A DNA stretch of 64,000 nt from positions 1 to 64,000 of the forward strand of contig JAHDES010000012.1 of NCBI GenBank assembly GCA_020628645.1. The letters run 5' to 3'. The position numbers were made by a program, and so were the translations under genes. This DNA comes from Saprospiraceae bacterium (GTDB taxonomy: Bacteria; Bacteroidota; Bacteroidia; Chitinophagales; Saprospiraceae). The notes under the pieces were generated by a model. That model had not been told where the DNA came from. It ran no database searches and saw only the letters and a program-made list of their open reading frames with translations. How positions within the stretch are numbered: the first letter of the stretch is position 1; each line of letters starts with the position of its first letter. Positions 1 to 9,284 of this stretch are shown here, piece after piece.

Positions 1-16
1 CTAGAAACCTCCTTCT

Positions 17-48
17 TCGTTGTCGAGGCTCGACGCCGACGACAACGA
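17..48. repeat. Short inverted repeat at the window edge
   Basis: Nine-base arms TCGTTGTCG (17-25) and CGACAACGA (40-48) flank a GC-rich 14-base loop. There is no T-tract on either strand next to the stem, so I do not call a terminator. It sits just upstream of the cytochrome gene and may be a 5' leader structure or the end of an upstream gene's 3' region. Confidence 0.3.
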
Positions 49-96
49 GAAAAAACCCAAATCACGGTTTTTGTCTAAGAACCAAAAACATAATGA

Positions 97-510
97 ATGA
101 AATGTAAGTTATTTTTTTTCCTTTATTTTTCTTCTATTATAATTGTATTGATATTCTCCACTTGTGCAGAAAACCCTTACCGACAAGGTGAGCAATTGTA
201 TACCTTTTATTGTAGTAGCTGCCACATGGAAGAAGGGCAGGGGCTACGCGGGTTGATTCCTCCTTTAGCAGGTGCGGATTATTGGAAAGACAATCAAGAT
301 AAATTAGCTTGTATCATTAAAAATGGGATAGAAGGCGAGATCATTGTCAATGGAAAAACCTATAATCAACCCATGGCTGGGATTGAAAAAATAAGCAGTT
401 TTGAAATTGCAAATATTATTAATTATGTTAACCAGTCGTGGGGAAATGATATTCCATTTAAGAATTTTGAGGATATAGAAGCTGAATTAGAAATTTGCGC
501 TCCTGATTAA
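97..510 (+). CDS. Lipoprotein-type class I cytochrome c
   Basis: Predicted 137-aa periplasm-facing electron carrier. A hydrophobic N-terminal segment (residues 5-22) ends in a lipobox-like FSTC with Cys23, suggesting lipid anchoring. The haem-binding motif CSSCH is at residues 39-43, and Met93 in a QPM context is a good candidate for the distal axial ligand. The length fits one cytochrome c domain. The neighbouring ATG at 93 gives only four codons, so 97 is the start. Its 3' end overlaps the convergent BtuF-like gene by 4 bp. The partner oxidase or dehydrogenase is not in the window, so the pathway is unknown. Confidence 0.85.
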   Translation: MKCKLFFFLYFSSIIIVLIFSTCAENPYRQGEQLYTFYCSSCHMEEGQGLRGLIPPLAGADYWKDNQDKLACIIKNGIEGEIIVNGKTYNQPMAGIEKISSFEIANIINYVNQSWGNDIPFKNFEDIEAELEICAPD

Positions 511-1307
511 ATCCATGCAGGAAAACTCATCTCCTTAAAGTAATTTGCAGCTCCTAATAATCGACTTCCATACCAAGAAAAGTATTCTCCATCTACTAAA
601 ATTGTCTTAGCATTTGGAAAACGATCCTGAAATTGTAAAATGTGTTTTTCTTTAAAAGGGAAGGGTTCAGAAGATAATAAGACAAATTCGATAGTTGGAT
701 CAAAATCTTTTTCTTCCAAAGTAGGGTAGCGTTCCAAATAAGTATAAGCATTTTTAAATCCTGCTACTTCCATCATCTCATTTATGAAAGTATCACCTCC
801 TGCAATCATTAAGGGATCATTCCAAATGAAATAGGTTGCTTTGGATAAGGTAGAAATGTTATTTCGTTCTGAAAAATTAGCTTTAAGTTGTTGAATGATT
901 TGCTTTGCTTTCTGTTCCGTTTGTGTAAGTTGACCAATACTATCTAGCATAGCATAAGCATCTTCTAGGTTTTTGACATTACTCATCCAAACGGGATATT
1001 GTTCCATTAATTGTTTGATAGCTATTTCCTCATTTTCTTCTTTGTTTCCAATAATTAAATCTGGACGTAAAGCTTCAATTTTATCAAAATGATAGGTTTT
1101 AGTACCACCTACTCTGGTCTTAGATGTAAACCAAGATTTTGGATGTACACAAAATTTGGTAATTCCTACTACACGATCTCCAAGACCTAAGTCATACAAC
1201 AATTCCGTCTGCGAAGGCACTAAAGAAATAATTCGTTTAGGGGACTCCTTCAAATAGATCTTTCTTCCCATTTGATCGACAAAATAATTCTGATTAATAG
1301 CTGACAT
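507..1307 (-). CDS. BtuF/TroA-like helical-backbone metal or cobalamin binding protein
   Basis: 266-aa protein from the ATG at 1305-1307. The sequence after the start, with a DQMGR..L..SPKRIISLVPSQTELLYDLGLGD pattern split over two short motifs, is typical of the helical-backbone receptor fold of cobalamin/ferri-siderophore ABC-transport binding proteins; later YWPDLIIG-like and YPTLEEKDF segments also fit. A longer frame opens at 1388 but adds 27 residues that do not look like a signal peptide, so 1307 is preferred. As in many Bacteroidota family members no signal peptide is evident, leaving its location unclear. It is divergent from the TonB receptor gene, which may share the same ligand. 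Confidence 0.75.
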   Translation of the reverse strand: MSAINQNYFVDQMGRKIYLKESPKRIISLVPSQTELLYDLGLGDRVVGITKFCVHPKSWFTSKTRVGGTKTYHFDKIEALRPDLIIGNKEENEEIAIKQLMEQYPVWMSNVKNLEDAYAMLDSIGQLTQTEQKAKQIIQQLKANFSERNNISTLSKATYFIWNDPLMIAGGDTFINEMMEVAGFKNAYTYLERYPTLEEKDFDPTIEFVLLSSEPFPFKEKHILQFQDRFPNAKTILVDGEYFSWYGSRLLGAANYFKEMSFPAWI

Positions 1308-1402
1308 CTTTTTAAGTATTGAAGAATAAACGTTAAAGTTTGGAATAAAAATAGAAATTCTACGTATAAATACTGTGTAAAAAATCATCCAACCACACTA
1401 TT

Positions 1403-3799
1403 ATGAATTTTATGAAAATATCTACGGTAGCCATTTTCATTGTGCTATTCTTTTTTAACCCAATATTTGCCCAAAAATTTACGATTAGTGGATACATCGA
1501 AGATGGAAGTTCTGGCGAAAAACTTATTGCTGCCAACGTCATTGATGTAAAATCACAAAATGGGGTAACTTCTAATCTGTATGGCTTTTACAGTTTAACA
1601 CTCCCCAAAGATTCAGTTATTTTATCAATATCATACATTGGTTTTCAAACCAAGATTGTAGAATTGTATTTAGATCGAGATATTGATTTAAATATTCAGT
1701 TGGGTTCTTCGATTGAAATGGAAGTGGTAGAAGTGGTTGGAGAACGCTTTGAACGTATCGAAAATGAAACCCAAATGAGTCGTGTCGATATTCCTATTGA
1801 GCAAATCAAAAAGATGCCAGCACTTTTGGGAGAGACAGACGTACTCAAATCCATTCAATTATTACCAGGGGTACAATCGGGTGGGGAAGGACAAACGGGT
1901 TTATACGTACGAGGAGGTAGTCCAGACCAAAATCTCATTTTATTGGATGGTGTGCCTGTCTATAATGTATCTCATGTATTGGGGATTTTCTCCGTTTTTA
2001 ATGCTGATGCAATCAAAAATGTTACCTTAACAAAAGGCGGTTTTCCTGCTCGATACGGTGGGCGTCTTTCTTCTGTTTTAGAAATAAATATGAAGGAAGG
2101 AAATATGCAGGAGTTTCATGGAGAAGGTTCCATTGGCTTGATTTCTTCAAAATTAACTTTAGAAGGCCCTATTTGGAAAGATAAAACTTCTTTTATCATT
2201 TCAGGACGACGAACCTATGTAGACTTAATAACTAGACCTATCATCAAAGCTGCTGCACAACAAGATGGGGTACAATTAGAACCCCGTTTATTTTTCTATG
2301 ATTTAAATGCAAAAGTAAATCATAAATTCAATGATAAACATCGCTTGTATTTAAGTGCCTATTCTGGGGCAGATGTATTTAGTAGTAAATTTACAGAGGA
2401 TGATTTCTCAGCTACAGGCGGAATAGATTGGGGTAATATTATTTCTTCCTTACGTTGGAATTATCGAATTACTAATAAACTTTTTGCCAATACAACTTTA
2501 ACCTACAGCAAATACGATATAGATATTCTTTCTGCACAAGAAGACGAGTCAGAACCAGGCATGATAAATTCTTTTTCTGCCAAATATACTTCAGGTATTG
2601 AAGATTTAGGCGGAAAAATTGATTTTGATTTTATACCTTCTCCCAATCATTACATTCGTTTTGGTGCAAATGCCACGCACCATACCTATAGTCCGGGGGC
2701 TTTAGTTTTGGAATCGACTTTCGATGAAATTCAGTTGGATACTACGATTGGTTCTCAGCAAGTACAGTCGATGGAGTATTCGGCTTATATCGAAGATGAT
2801 ATGAGTTTCGGGAATTTCAAAGCTAATCTGGGTATTCATGCCTCTGCTTTTGATGTGAATGATCAGACTTATTTTTCTATTCAACCTCGTCTGGGTTTAC
2901 GTTATTTATTGCCAAATGATGTAGCATTAAAAGCGTCCTATAGTCAAATGACACAGTTCATTAATTTACTGACGAGTGAATCCTTTAGTTTACCTACTGA
3001 TTTATGGGTGCCTAGTACAGATCGAGTTTTGCCGCAAGAATCTTGGCAGGTGGCAGCAGGGGTGGCGCGTACTTTTTTAGATCAATATGAGATCAGTATA
3101 GAAGGTTATTACAAACAAATGGACAATGTGATTTCTTTCAAAGAAGGCGCTAGTTTCCTTCTAGGTTTGGATGCAGATTGGCAAGATAAAGTTACACAAG
3201 GGACGGGAGAATCCTATGGTGCTGAATTTTTTGTACAAAAAAAGAAAGGCAAATTTACAGGATGGTTGGGGTATACCTTGTCTTGGAATTTTCGACAGTT
3301 TGATGAGATTAATGGAGGACGAACTTTTCCATTTCGATATGATAGAAGACATGATATTTCACTCGTTACTTCTTATAAATTCAATGATAAAATCACCGCT
3401 ACTTTAGCGTGGGTGTATGGTACAGGAAATGCGATTTCTTTGCCTATTTATTCTTACCCGATTGCTTATGATTACTTTAGATCAGAATTTGATGGGCAAG
3501 TTTTTGAGTACGAATATTTTAATGAAATTGAGTCTTTGGGAGATAAAAATTCTTTTCGGATGACGGATTATCATCGCTTAGATTGGTCAATTGAATTTCA
3601 TAAGAAAAAACGAAAATGGGAACGCACTTGGGTTGTGAGTTGCTATAATTCGTATTGGCATCGAAACCCCTATTATATCATAACAGACAATGAAGCTGTT
3701 TTAGATGATAATGGTAATTTTTTATACAATCAAAAAGTCTTTAAGGAGATCAGCATTTTACCTATTATTCCTTCTGTGTCGTATCAATTTAAATTTTAA
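1403..3799 (+). CDS. TonB-dependent outer-membrane receptor with CarboxypepD_reg-like domain
   Basis: 798-aa outer-membrane receptor. Signal peptide ends at FAQ (about residue 24), then a carboxypeptidase-regulatory-like beta-sandwich (about 27-105; ISGYIEDGSSGEKLIAANV), then the plug domain with LYVRGGSPDQNLILLDGVPVYN split motif (about residues 165-190), then a long beta-barrel ending in an aromatic residue (QFKF). The start could also be the ATG at 1412. The DUF4249 lipoprotein begins 27 bp downstream and is probably co-transcribed, the usual pair for uptake of an organic metal complex or peptide-like ligand in this phylum. The ligand cannot be read from sequence. Confidence 0.9.
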   Translation: MNFMKISTVAIFIVLFFFNPIFAQKFTISGYIEDGSSGEKLIAANVIDVKSQNGVTSNLYGFYSLTLPKDSVILSISYIGFQTKIVELYLDRDIDLNIQLGSSIEMEVVEVVGERFERIENETQMSRVDIPIEQIKKMPALLGETDVLKSIQLLPGVQSGGEGQTGLYVRGGSPDQNLILLDGVPVYNVSHVLGIFSVFNADAIKNVTLTKGGFPARYGGRLSSVLEINMKEGNMQEFHGEGSIGLISSKLTLEGPIWKDKTSFIISGRRTYVDLITRPIIKAAAQQDGVQLEPRLFFYDLNAKVNHKFNDKHRLYLSAYSGADVFSSKFTEDDFSATGGIDWGNIISSLRWNYRITNKLFANTTLTYSKYDIDILSAQEDESEPGMINSFSAKYTSGIEDLGGKIDFDFIPSPNHYIRFGANATHHTYSPGALVLESTFDEIQLDTTIGSQQVQSMEYSAYIEDDMSFGNFKANLGIHASAFDVNDQTYFSIQPRLGLRYLLPNDVALKASYSQMTQFINLLTSESFSLPTDLWVPSTDRVLPQESWQVAAGVARTFLDQYEISIEGYYKQMDNVISFKEGASFLLGLDADWQDKVTQGTGESYGAEFFVQKKKGKFTGWLGYTLSWNFRQFDEINGGRTFPFRYDRRHDISLVTSYKFNDKITATLAWVYGTGNAISLPIYSYPIAYDYFRSEFDGQVFEYEYFNEIESLGDKNSFRMTDYHRLDWSIEFHKKKRKWERTWVVSCYNSYWHRNPYYIITDNEAVLDDNGNFLYNQKVFKEISILPIIPSVSYQFKF

Positions 3800-3826
3800 G
3801 ACCAGTAATCTTTAATTCAAAAAAAC

Positions 3827-4708
3827 ATGAAAGTTTTAATTTATAATTTATTCGTAATTGCGCTTCTTTTTTCTTCTTGTGGAGAAGACGCTTTCACTTC
3901 TGTAGTTGAACTTGATATTCCTGAACATCAATCCACTTTAGCAACTTCTTTTTTGCTATCAGCCGATGAAGAAATTGATAGTATTTTTATAGCGAAAAGT
4001 ATCAATATTGTAGGAGATACGAATGAGATAATTGAAAATGCAGAAGTACGATTATTTAAAAATGGAAATTTATTTGAAGAGTTTGAATTTATAGATTCCT
4101 CTAATCATTATTTCCCAAAAAATAATATACCTATTTTAGCAGATGGTTCAGAGTATCGTTTTGAAGTAAGTGCTCTTAATTTTGCAACCATTTCTGCAAC
4201 ACAAAATATGCCAATGATAGCTACTGTAGAAGACATAGATTATCGTTTTGATGCTGCGATTGATAGCTATGGTGACATCACAGATGAATTGGTCTTTAAT
4301 CTTATAGATGACCCAAATGAAGAGAATTATTATGCATTTGAAATTTATCGAATCATAGAAGAGAATGACTTAGTATTTGAAGACAGAATTTATTTCGATG
4401 TGAATAGTTTGGTGTATGAGGATGCTGCTTTTGATTATTATGTTTTATCAGATGCATCTTTTAATGGTAATACATTTAATGCGCGTTTATTGATTTATAA
4501 TTGGTTTGAAGCACAAGAAGGGGATACATTTAAATTGGTGGTAAAGAGTTTAAGTTATGACAATTATCTCTTTCAAAAATCCTTAGACACTTATTATAAT
4601 TCCTCTGGAAATCCTTTTGCAGAACCTTCCAGTGTGTATGAAAATATTGAAAATGGACATGGAATTTTTAGAACAGAATCACAAGTTGTATTTGAATTTC
4701 AGCTATAA
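3827..4708 (+). CDS. DUF4249 family lipoprotein (TonB-receptor partner)
   Basis: 293-aa predicted lipoprotein: hydrophobic leader, lipobox LFSSC with Cys18, then a VVELDIPEHQSTLA segment characteristic of DUF4249 proteins. The remainder is beta-rich and acidic. DUF4249 genes are nearly always found directly after a CarboxypepD_reg-like TonB-dependent receptor, as here with 27 bp spacing, and are thought to be surface-exposed accessory components; the exact role is not established. Confidence 0.8.
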   Translation: MKVLIYNLFVIALLFSSCGEDAFTSVVELDIPEHQSTLATSFLLSADEEIDSIFIAKSINIVGDTNEIIENAEVRLFKNGNLFEEFEFIDSSNHYFPKNNIPILADGSEYRFEVSALNFATISATQNMPMIATVEDIDYRFDAAIDSYGDITDELVFNLIDDPNEENYYAFEIYRIIEENDLVFEDRIYFDVNSLVYEDAAFDYYVLSDASFNGNTFNARLLIYNWFEAQEGDTFKLVVKSLSYDNYLFQKSLDTYYNSSGNPFAEPSSVYENIENGHGIFRTESQVVFEFQL

Positions 4709-4766
4709 AAAAAGGAGCCCGTTTTAAGGAGCTCCACTTGAAATAAATTTCTGTGTTTATTGGTGT

Positions 4767-4900
4767 GTATCAGAGACCACTGATACTTAAGTAGTGGGGC
4801 ACGAATAAATTTACATTCTTAATTCCTCGAATTAGATCAATTAACTTCATTTTCAATGACTTATAATTTTCGCTATTTCAAGGAAAATAAATTTATTTTC
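4767..4900. other. Intergenic region with hairpins between convergent genes
   Basis: The gap between the convergent genes ending at 4708 and 4922 contains a 7-bp perfect stem (4767-4773 with 4780-4786, GTATCAG/CTGATAC) and an AT-rich perfect 18-bp palindrome (4883-4900). Neither has a clear U-tract. A weaker GGAGC/GCTCC stem (4714-4718, 4731-4735) follows the first gene directly and may act in termination. Confidence 0.35.
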
Positions 4901-4921
4901 TCCGCGTGCCTAAGGTTTGAC

Positions 4922-5821
4922 TCAGCGTTCTGCTTGTACGATTTCTTCAAATGATTTCTTAGTGTATGAAATTGTAGAATGATTGGTATAATAATGTTTA
5001 GGATTATTTTCTTCAAGAATACTTAAAAAACGAGAAGAGGATAATCCTTCTTCATAGCGATCTGTAATATTGCCATAAGCGTCAAAAAATACAATCGTAG
5101 GCAATATTCTTACATCATATTGCTGCTTTAAGTTGACGCCGTCAAAGCTTTCCACATCTACTTCTAATTGATGATAATTAGCAGAAATGTAATCTTTCAC
5201 ATCTGGGTTTGATAAGGTGTGTTCTTTCATCATCTTGCAAGGTAAACACCACTTTGCTCCAAATTGAATGAAATAAGGTTTTCCTTCTAACTGTGCTAAT
5301 TTTTTGATTTGTAAATAGTCGTTTTGTAAAGATGCGTCTGTGATAGAAGGAGAAGAAATAGATTCCTCTTTTGTTTTCTTAATCGTTTTGGTTTTACTCT
5401 TTTTCGTTTTGCTTTGATGAACGATTGGTTTTGTAACGATTTTCTTTTCAGATTTTATGATTGGTTTTTGAACAATAGGTTCTATATCTATTGTTTGAAC
5501 AATATCATCCGAAATGGGATTGATTATATGAATAGGGGAGTTTGTTAATGCCTTTGAAATGTTTGCTTCTATATTTACATCTTCATTCATAAAAAATCCG
5601 AGTAAACTAAAAAGCACACCAAATAGTAATAAGGTGAAAAATTGATCTATCCTTTTTACGCGTTTATAAAAAGAAGGACGTAATTTAAAACTAGTAAAGT
5701 AAGGGCTATTAAGTATCTCATTAGAAGATACAGTAGTAGGAAAAGTATACTTACTTGTTTGAATGTCTTCGATACAGGAAAGTAAAGAAGGGTCGGTTTG
5801 TTGAGGTATGTAGTCTGCCAT
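4922..5821 (-). CDS. Membrane-anchored thioredoxin-fold protein
   Basis: 299-aa protein with a cytosolic N-terminal region (1-58), one transmembrane helix (about 60-78), a Lys/Ser/Thr-rich linker (about 120-160) and a C-terminal thioredoxin domain (about 165-265) with redox motif WCLPC at 191-195 and the cis-proline at ILPT (Pro241). The WCxPC centre plus the extracytoplasmic placement suggest a thiol-disulfide oxidoreductase of the periplasm, though substrate and reduction partner are unknown. A stem-loop with 8-bp arms (5851-5858 and 5865-5872) lies in its 5' leader. It is not in an operon with recognised cytochrome-maturation genes. Confidence 0.8.
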   Translation of the reverse strand: MADYIPQQTDPSLLSCIEDIQTSKYTFPTTVSSNEILNSPYFTSFKLRPSFYKRVKRIDQFFTLLLFGVLFSLLGFFMNEDVNIEANISKALTNSPIHIINPISDDIVQTIDIEPIVQKPIIKSEKKIVTKPIVHQSKTKKSKTKTIKKTKEESISSPSITDASLQNDYLQIKKLAQLEGKPYFIQFGAKWCLPCKMMKEHTLSNPDVKDYISANYHQLEVDVESFDGVNLKQQYDVRILPTIVFFDAYGNITDRYEEGLSSSRFLSILEENNPKHYYTNHSTISYTKKSFEEIVQAER

Positions 5822-6020
5822 GAGTTCCGTTTTACGCTGTTAAGCAATCTCATCTTTTACCAGCAAAAGATGATGAATAAAACGTTTTCTCATAGTGACT
5901 CCAAGTAGTTATTTTTATTATTGGAGCCTTAACATACGTAGCTGTGAAAGTCTATTTGGATTTCAAATATAGGCAGAAAAATTTATTTCACAAGAAAGAA
6001 GAGATTTTTTTTTCAAAAAC

Positions 6021-6189
6021 TTAAAAAAACAAACTGCTTGTAAGTAATAACAAACTAACTATTTGATTGCCCAATTTATTTTTGAGTTGATTAAGCTTGG
6101 AAGGATTCTCCAAAGCAGCTTTTTCTTTTTGGCGATGTTTACGCTCATTATCTTTCATGAGCAGACGAAAGCAGTCATTCATGGAAGAA
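6021..6189 (-). pseudogene. Stranded original 3' end of the host gene disrupted by the prophage
   Basis: Reading leftward from the repeat, the frame used by the host gene at 52429-52148 continues here through KEKAALE into a different 28-residue tail (begins NPSKLNQLKNKL, ends TSSLFF) and stops at 6021-6023. This is the native 3' end left behind by integration; it has lost its start codon and 5' region. The counterpart supplied by the phage at the right junction is also 28 residues long. Confidence 0.85.
6110..6189. repeat. attL core (80-bp direct repeat)
   Basis: Direct repeat of 52237-52316 with a single mismatch (T6120 versus C52247); 69 bp (6121-6189) are identical. It is coding sequence of the host gene, located right next to the integrase gene, as expected for a tyrosine-recombinase attachment core. 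Confidence 0.92.
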
Positions 6190-6303
6190 TAATAACTATT
6201 TGTTTGTTTTTACACAGTATTAAGTAAAAAACAGGGTTTCGGGGTGCTTTTTGGCGCGTTTTTAGCTATTTTTACGTGTATTTGTTTTAAATCATGTAAA
6301 AAA

Positions 6304-6321
6304 AGTAACGAAAACGGTAAC
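6304..6321. promoter_or_regulatory. Candidate integrase arm-type site (left)
   Basis: AGTAACGAAAACGGTAAC matches 16 of 18 bases of 52114-52131 in the same orientation. In the circularised phage the two copies would flank the attP core at similar distances (about 114 and 105 bp). This copy ends only 4 bp before the integrase start codon, so integrase binding might also repress its own gene. Confidence 0.5.
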
Positions 6322-6325
6322 GGAA

Positions 6326-7570
6326 ATGGCTAAACCTACTTTCACTTTGCGCACTCCAAAAGAAGAAGAATCTATCATTTATTTACGGTATCGATTTAAG
6401 GCTGCTACACTCACTTATCCAATAGATGAAAAAATCGAAACTCGGTACTGGAACAAAAAATTAAAACGAGCAGATCCCGCTTTCCAACTTCCAAAGCTAA
6501 TTCACTTAAATAAACGTTTAGATCAAATTACTAAACGAGTAGAAGCTTATCTTGAGGAATGCAAAATCAAAGAACTTATACCTTCAAAAGTAGGATTAAA
6601 AAACTACTTAGACAAAAAAGCTAAAAATAAAGTTGAGGTGCACTTGTTCTCAGCTTATTTCAAGCAGTACAATGACCTGAGAAAAGCTTCTAGAAAATAT
6701 TCCGCCTCAACCATCAAAATAGATAACTATAGCTTAAATAAAGTCTTAGAATATGAAGACGAAAAAGGAAAATTACTCTTTGATGATATTGATGTAAATT
6801 TCCTGTATTCGTTTATGGAGCTAAACTCTCATCTGAAGAAAAACACAATATCCAGAATCATATCTTGTATCGTTTCTGTGATAATACAAGCGGTAGAGGA
6901 TGGTCTAACTGAAAATAAAAAATTTCGTAGCAAGCATTTTACAGCCCCTCAAGAGAAAATATCTAATATCTATTATAATGAAATAGAGCTGCAAGAATTA
7001 TATTTTTGTGAACCTCCTAGTAGGCTGAGGAAAGCAAAAGACGCCTTTGTGGCCGGTTGTTACTTAGGACTTCGCTACACTGACTTAAAGCGTATTTCTC
7101 AAGATATAAATAAATATCTATACAAAGATGAAGATGGTGATCAGTTTATCAGTCTCCGAATATGTAAAAGGGGACCATTAGTTGATATTCCAGTAAACAC
7201 AGTAGTACAAGACATTATTAATAAGCATAACGGTTTTCCAAAAATCCCCAATAATCAAAACTTCAATGTCAACATCAAGCGGATTTGTAAAAACGCTGGT
7301 TTTAACTCCAAGCACTTGAGGGAGCATAAAGTAGATGGGGAGATCGTCCGAGTGTGGCATGAGAAGTGGGAAATATCTGGTACACATACGATGCGGAGAA
7401 GTTTTTGTACGAATGCTTACTTGTCAGGGATGCCGTCTCTTGAAATAATGAAATTCAGCGGACATAGTTCAGAGAGTAGTTTTTTGCGTTACATCGCTAT
7501 TTCTAGCAAAGAAAATGCAAAGCGTTCCGCTAAAAATCCATTCTTTAATCGGAAATTTGAAGAAGAGTAA
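6326..7570 (+). CDS. int: Phage tyrosine recombinase (integrase)
   Basis: 414-aa tyrosine-family site-specific recombinase, cutting and joining attP and attB through a 3'-phosphotyrosine. N-terminal arm/SAM-like core-binding region (about 100-200) precedes the catalytic domain: Arg250 (GLRYTDL), Lys281 candidate, His354-x-x-Arg357 (HTMRR), His380 (SGHSS) and nucleophile Tyr389. The organisation resembles the Bacteroidota transposon/phage integrases with a short N-terminal domain. It lies 137 bp inside attL and reads into the prophage, the standard position. The arm-like repeat immediately upstream suggests autoregulation. Confidence 0.93.
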   Translation: MAKPTFTLRTPKEEESIIYLRYRFKAATLTYPIDEKIETRYWNKKLKRADPAFQLPKLIHLNKRLDQITKRVEAYLEECKIKELIPSKVGLKNYLDKKAKNKVEVHLFSAYFKQYNDLRKASRKYSASTIKIDNYSLNKVLEYEDEKGKLLFDDIDVNFLYSFMELNSHLKKNTISRIISCIVSVIIQAVEDGLTENKKFRSKHFTAPQEKISNIYYNEIELQELYFCEPPSRLRKAKDAFVAGCYLGLRYTDLKRISQDINKYLYKDEDGDQFISLRICKRGPLVDIPVNTVVQDIINKHNGFPKIPNNQNFNVNIKRICKNAGFNSKHLREHKVDGEIVRVWHEKWEISGTHTMRRSFCTNAYLSGMPSLEIMKFSGHSSESSFLRYIAISSKENAKRSAKNPFFNRKFEEE

Positions 7571-7741
7571 AATAAAGGTTTCATGTAAATTTTATTCTAA
7601 AAATTACATAACAGACTGTATTCTAAAACTACACATGGAAGAAGAAGAAGAAGTGACAGATAAAATTTACACTTGATAAAAAGATAGGTAAGTAGTAACT
7701 TGAAGTATAGTATCGTACAAAGTTGAAACGCATTAAGAAAT

Positions 7742-7758
7742 GTGTTATGTCATAACAC
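7742..7758. promoter_or_regulatory. 17-bp perfect palindrome, operator-like
   Basis: GTGTTATG-T-CATAACAC: 8-bp perfect arms around one base. Size and symmetry fit a dimeric HTH-protein binding site. The binding protein is not known. Confidence 0.45.
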
Positions 7759-7794
7759 CTTGACAGCCTTTTGTTAACAGGCAAAAAGCTGGCT

Positions 7795-7824
7795 TTACCA
7801 AAATTGAAATGTCAATTTTGGTAA
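7795..7824. repeat. Long inverted repeat, 13-bp perfect arms
   Basis: TTACCAAAATTGA (7795-7807) and its exact complement (7812-7824) separated by AATG. No T-tract follows on either strand, so this is either an operator or a structured leader element rather than a standard terminator. Confidence 0.6.
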
Positions 7825-8016
7825 GAAATCTTAATGTATTATTTTAACTTGATGTTACCCTTTTACCTATATAGCAAGGATATCATCAATAGAGATGAAT
7901 GATAATTTCATGATTGGGAGGATTTTTTTTAGCAACATAAAGTTACATCCAATGCATGAATTTATTAATTAAGATTTCAGGTGTTATTTTTTACGGTTTG
8001 ATGTAATTTTAACACT

Positions 8017-9264
8017 ATGGAGGTTGATTTAAAAAAATACTTGTTTGATTTAAAGGGATGTTTAGCTGAAGAATTCATCGATGTAAAGCTTACTTCTTCA
8101 CAAAGCAAGATGGCTAAAATAAAAGCGGCAGCAATTATTGCAGAGGTTAGATTTAAAAGCGGAGATCGAGAAAAACTTTTTCCGCTACTTGTCCGTCATT
8201 TGAAAAAACTAGAGAACGTTAGTGATTTAGAAATATCCGTTAGACTACTTCGCACTATCACTACATATCTTGCTATGATCAAGAGTAAAAAGCGATTAAA
8301 AAAGTACAAGGAACTACTCAAACTTAAGGTTGCTCAATTAAATGATGAATTAGAATTAGAGCAAATGTATGAAAGCTTACTTTTAGCATTTGTTCAAAGC
8401 GCAGAAAACAAAGAAAGTTACATTGAAAAATTAGAAGATTACATTGGAAAGATAGAGCTTAAAGACAATCCGCTATCTTTATACTCCGAATACTGCAAAA
8501 GAATCTTTAATACGTATCTATTATCTATTCGCAAAAATCATCATGAATTAATAGAACATTGCCAAGACAGCATTGACTTTTTCGACAAACAAAAAGCCTC
8601 TACTGTAGCGATGCGCTTTACTTTTAGATATAACATCATATGGCCCTACATGCACACGCTCCAATACGATAAGGCTGAGCACACAATTAATGATTGCATC
8701 ACTTATTGTAGTGGAGGAAATCGCAATTGGCATAAATTACACCGATTAATGGTGATTGTTTATTTCCACCAAGGTCAATTTGACAAGGCCTTGGCTATTT
8801 ATAACAAAACACCACGATACGTGAAAAGTGCAGATCCCGACTGTAGGGAGGACTGGCAGGTAGTCAAAGGATATTTACAAATTTTGAAATCCTTGGATAT
8901 ACTAGAAATAGAAAAGGATTATAGGATTAACTCGATTGTTAACGACTTTGAGCGTTATGACAAGGATAAACGGGGCCATAATACAAACATCATTATCATT
9001 GCACTTTGTCTGTCCATTATAAGAAAGACTGACTACATTGAAAATAACAAGGAGAATATATCGGTATATTGTTCAAATCACCTTGATCCAGCTTCAAAAG
9101 CCTGTATCTTCATCCGAAAGCTACTCAAAATCCATTACCATGACTATGATCTAGAAAAATTCAAAAAATTCGCTACCAAAGAACTGGACGAAAAGATCAA
9201 TCATGAAATTGAGGTATTCCCATATTCCAAACTCATTGAATTAGTCGAAAAAACATTACGATAA
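8017..9264 (+). CDS. Unidentified helical (TPR-like) protein
   Basis: 415-aa soluble, Lys/Leu-rich protein predicted almost wholly alpha-helical. Repeated helix-pair segments, for example LHRLMVIVYFHQGQFDKALAIY in two halves around residues 240-265, resemble tetratricopeptide-type scaffold repeats, but no catalytic motif is recognised. It stands alone between integrase and the immunity operon, a common location for lysogenic cargo. It could be a regulator, scaffold or defence factor; none is supported directly. Confidence 0.6.
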   Translation: MEVDLKKYLFDLKGCLAEEFIDVKLTSSQSKMAKIKAAAIIAEVRFKSGDREKLFPLLVRHLKKLENVSDLEISVRLLRTITTYLAMIKSKKRLKKYKELLKLKVAQLNDELELEQMYESLLLAFVQSAENKESYIEKLEDYIGKIELKDNPLSLYSEYCKRIFNTYLLSIRKNHHELIEHCQDSIDFFDKQKASTVAMRFTFRYNIIWPYMHTLQYDKAEHTINDCITYCSGGNRNWHKLHRLMVIVYFHQGQFDKALAIYNKTPRYVKSADPDCREDWQVVKGYLQILKSLDILEIEKDYRINSIVNDFERYDKDKRGHNTNIIIIALCLSIIRKTDYIENNKENISVYCSNHLDPASKACIFIRKLLKIHYHDYDLEKFKKFATKELDEKINHEIEVFPYSKLIELVEKTLR

Positions 9265-9284
9265 CCCCATTAAATATAATAGAT

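Larger units (their letters stand above)
7571..8016. other. 446-bp intergenic region with palindromes
   Basis: No ORF with coding character was seen on either strand. The region holds two separate strong inverted repeats (7742-7758 and 7795-7824), a TGTTAAC-type short palindrome between them, and an AT-rich leader before the 415-aa gene. It probably carries regulatory sites for integrase or for the downstream gene. Confidence 0.6.
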
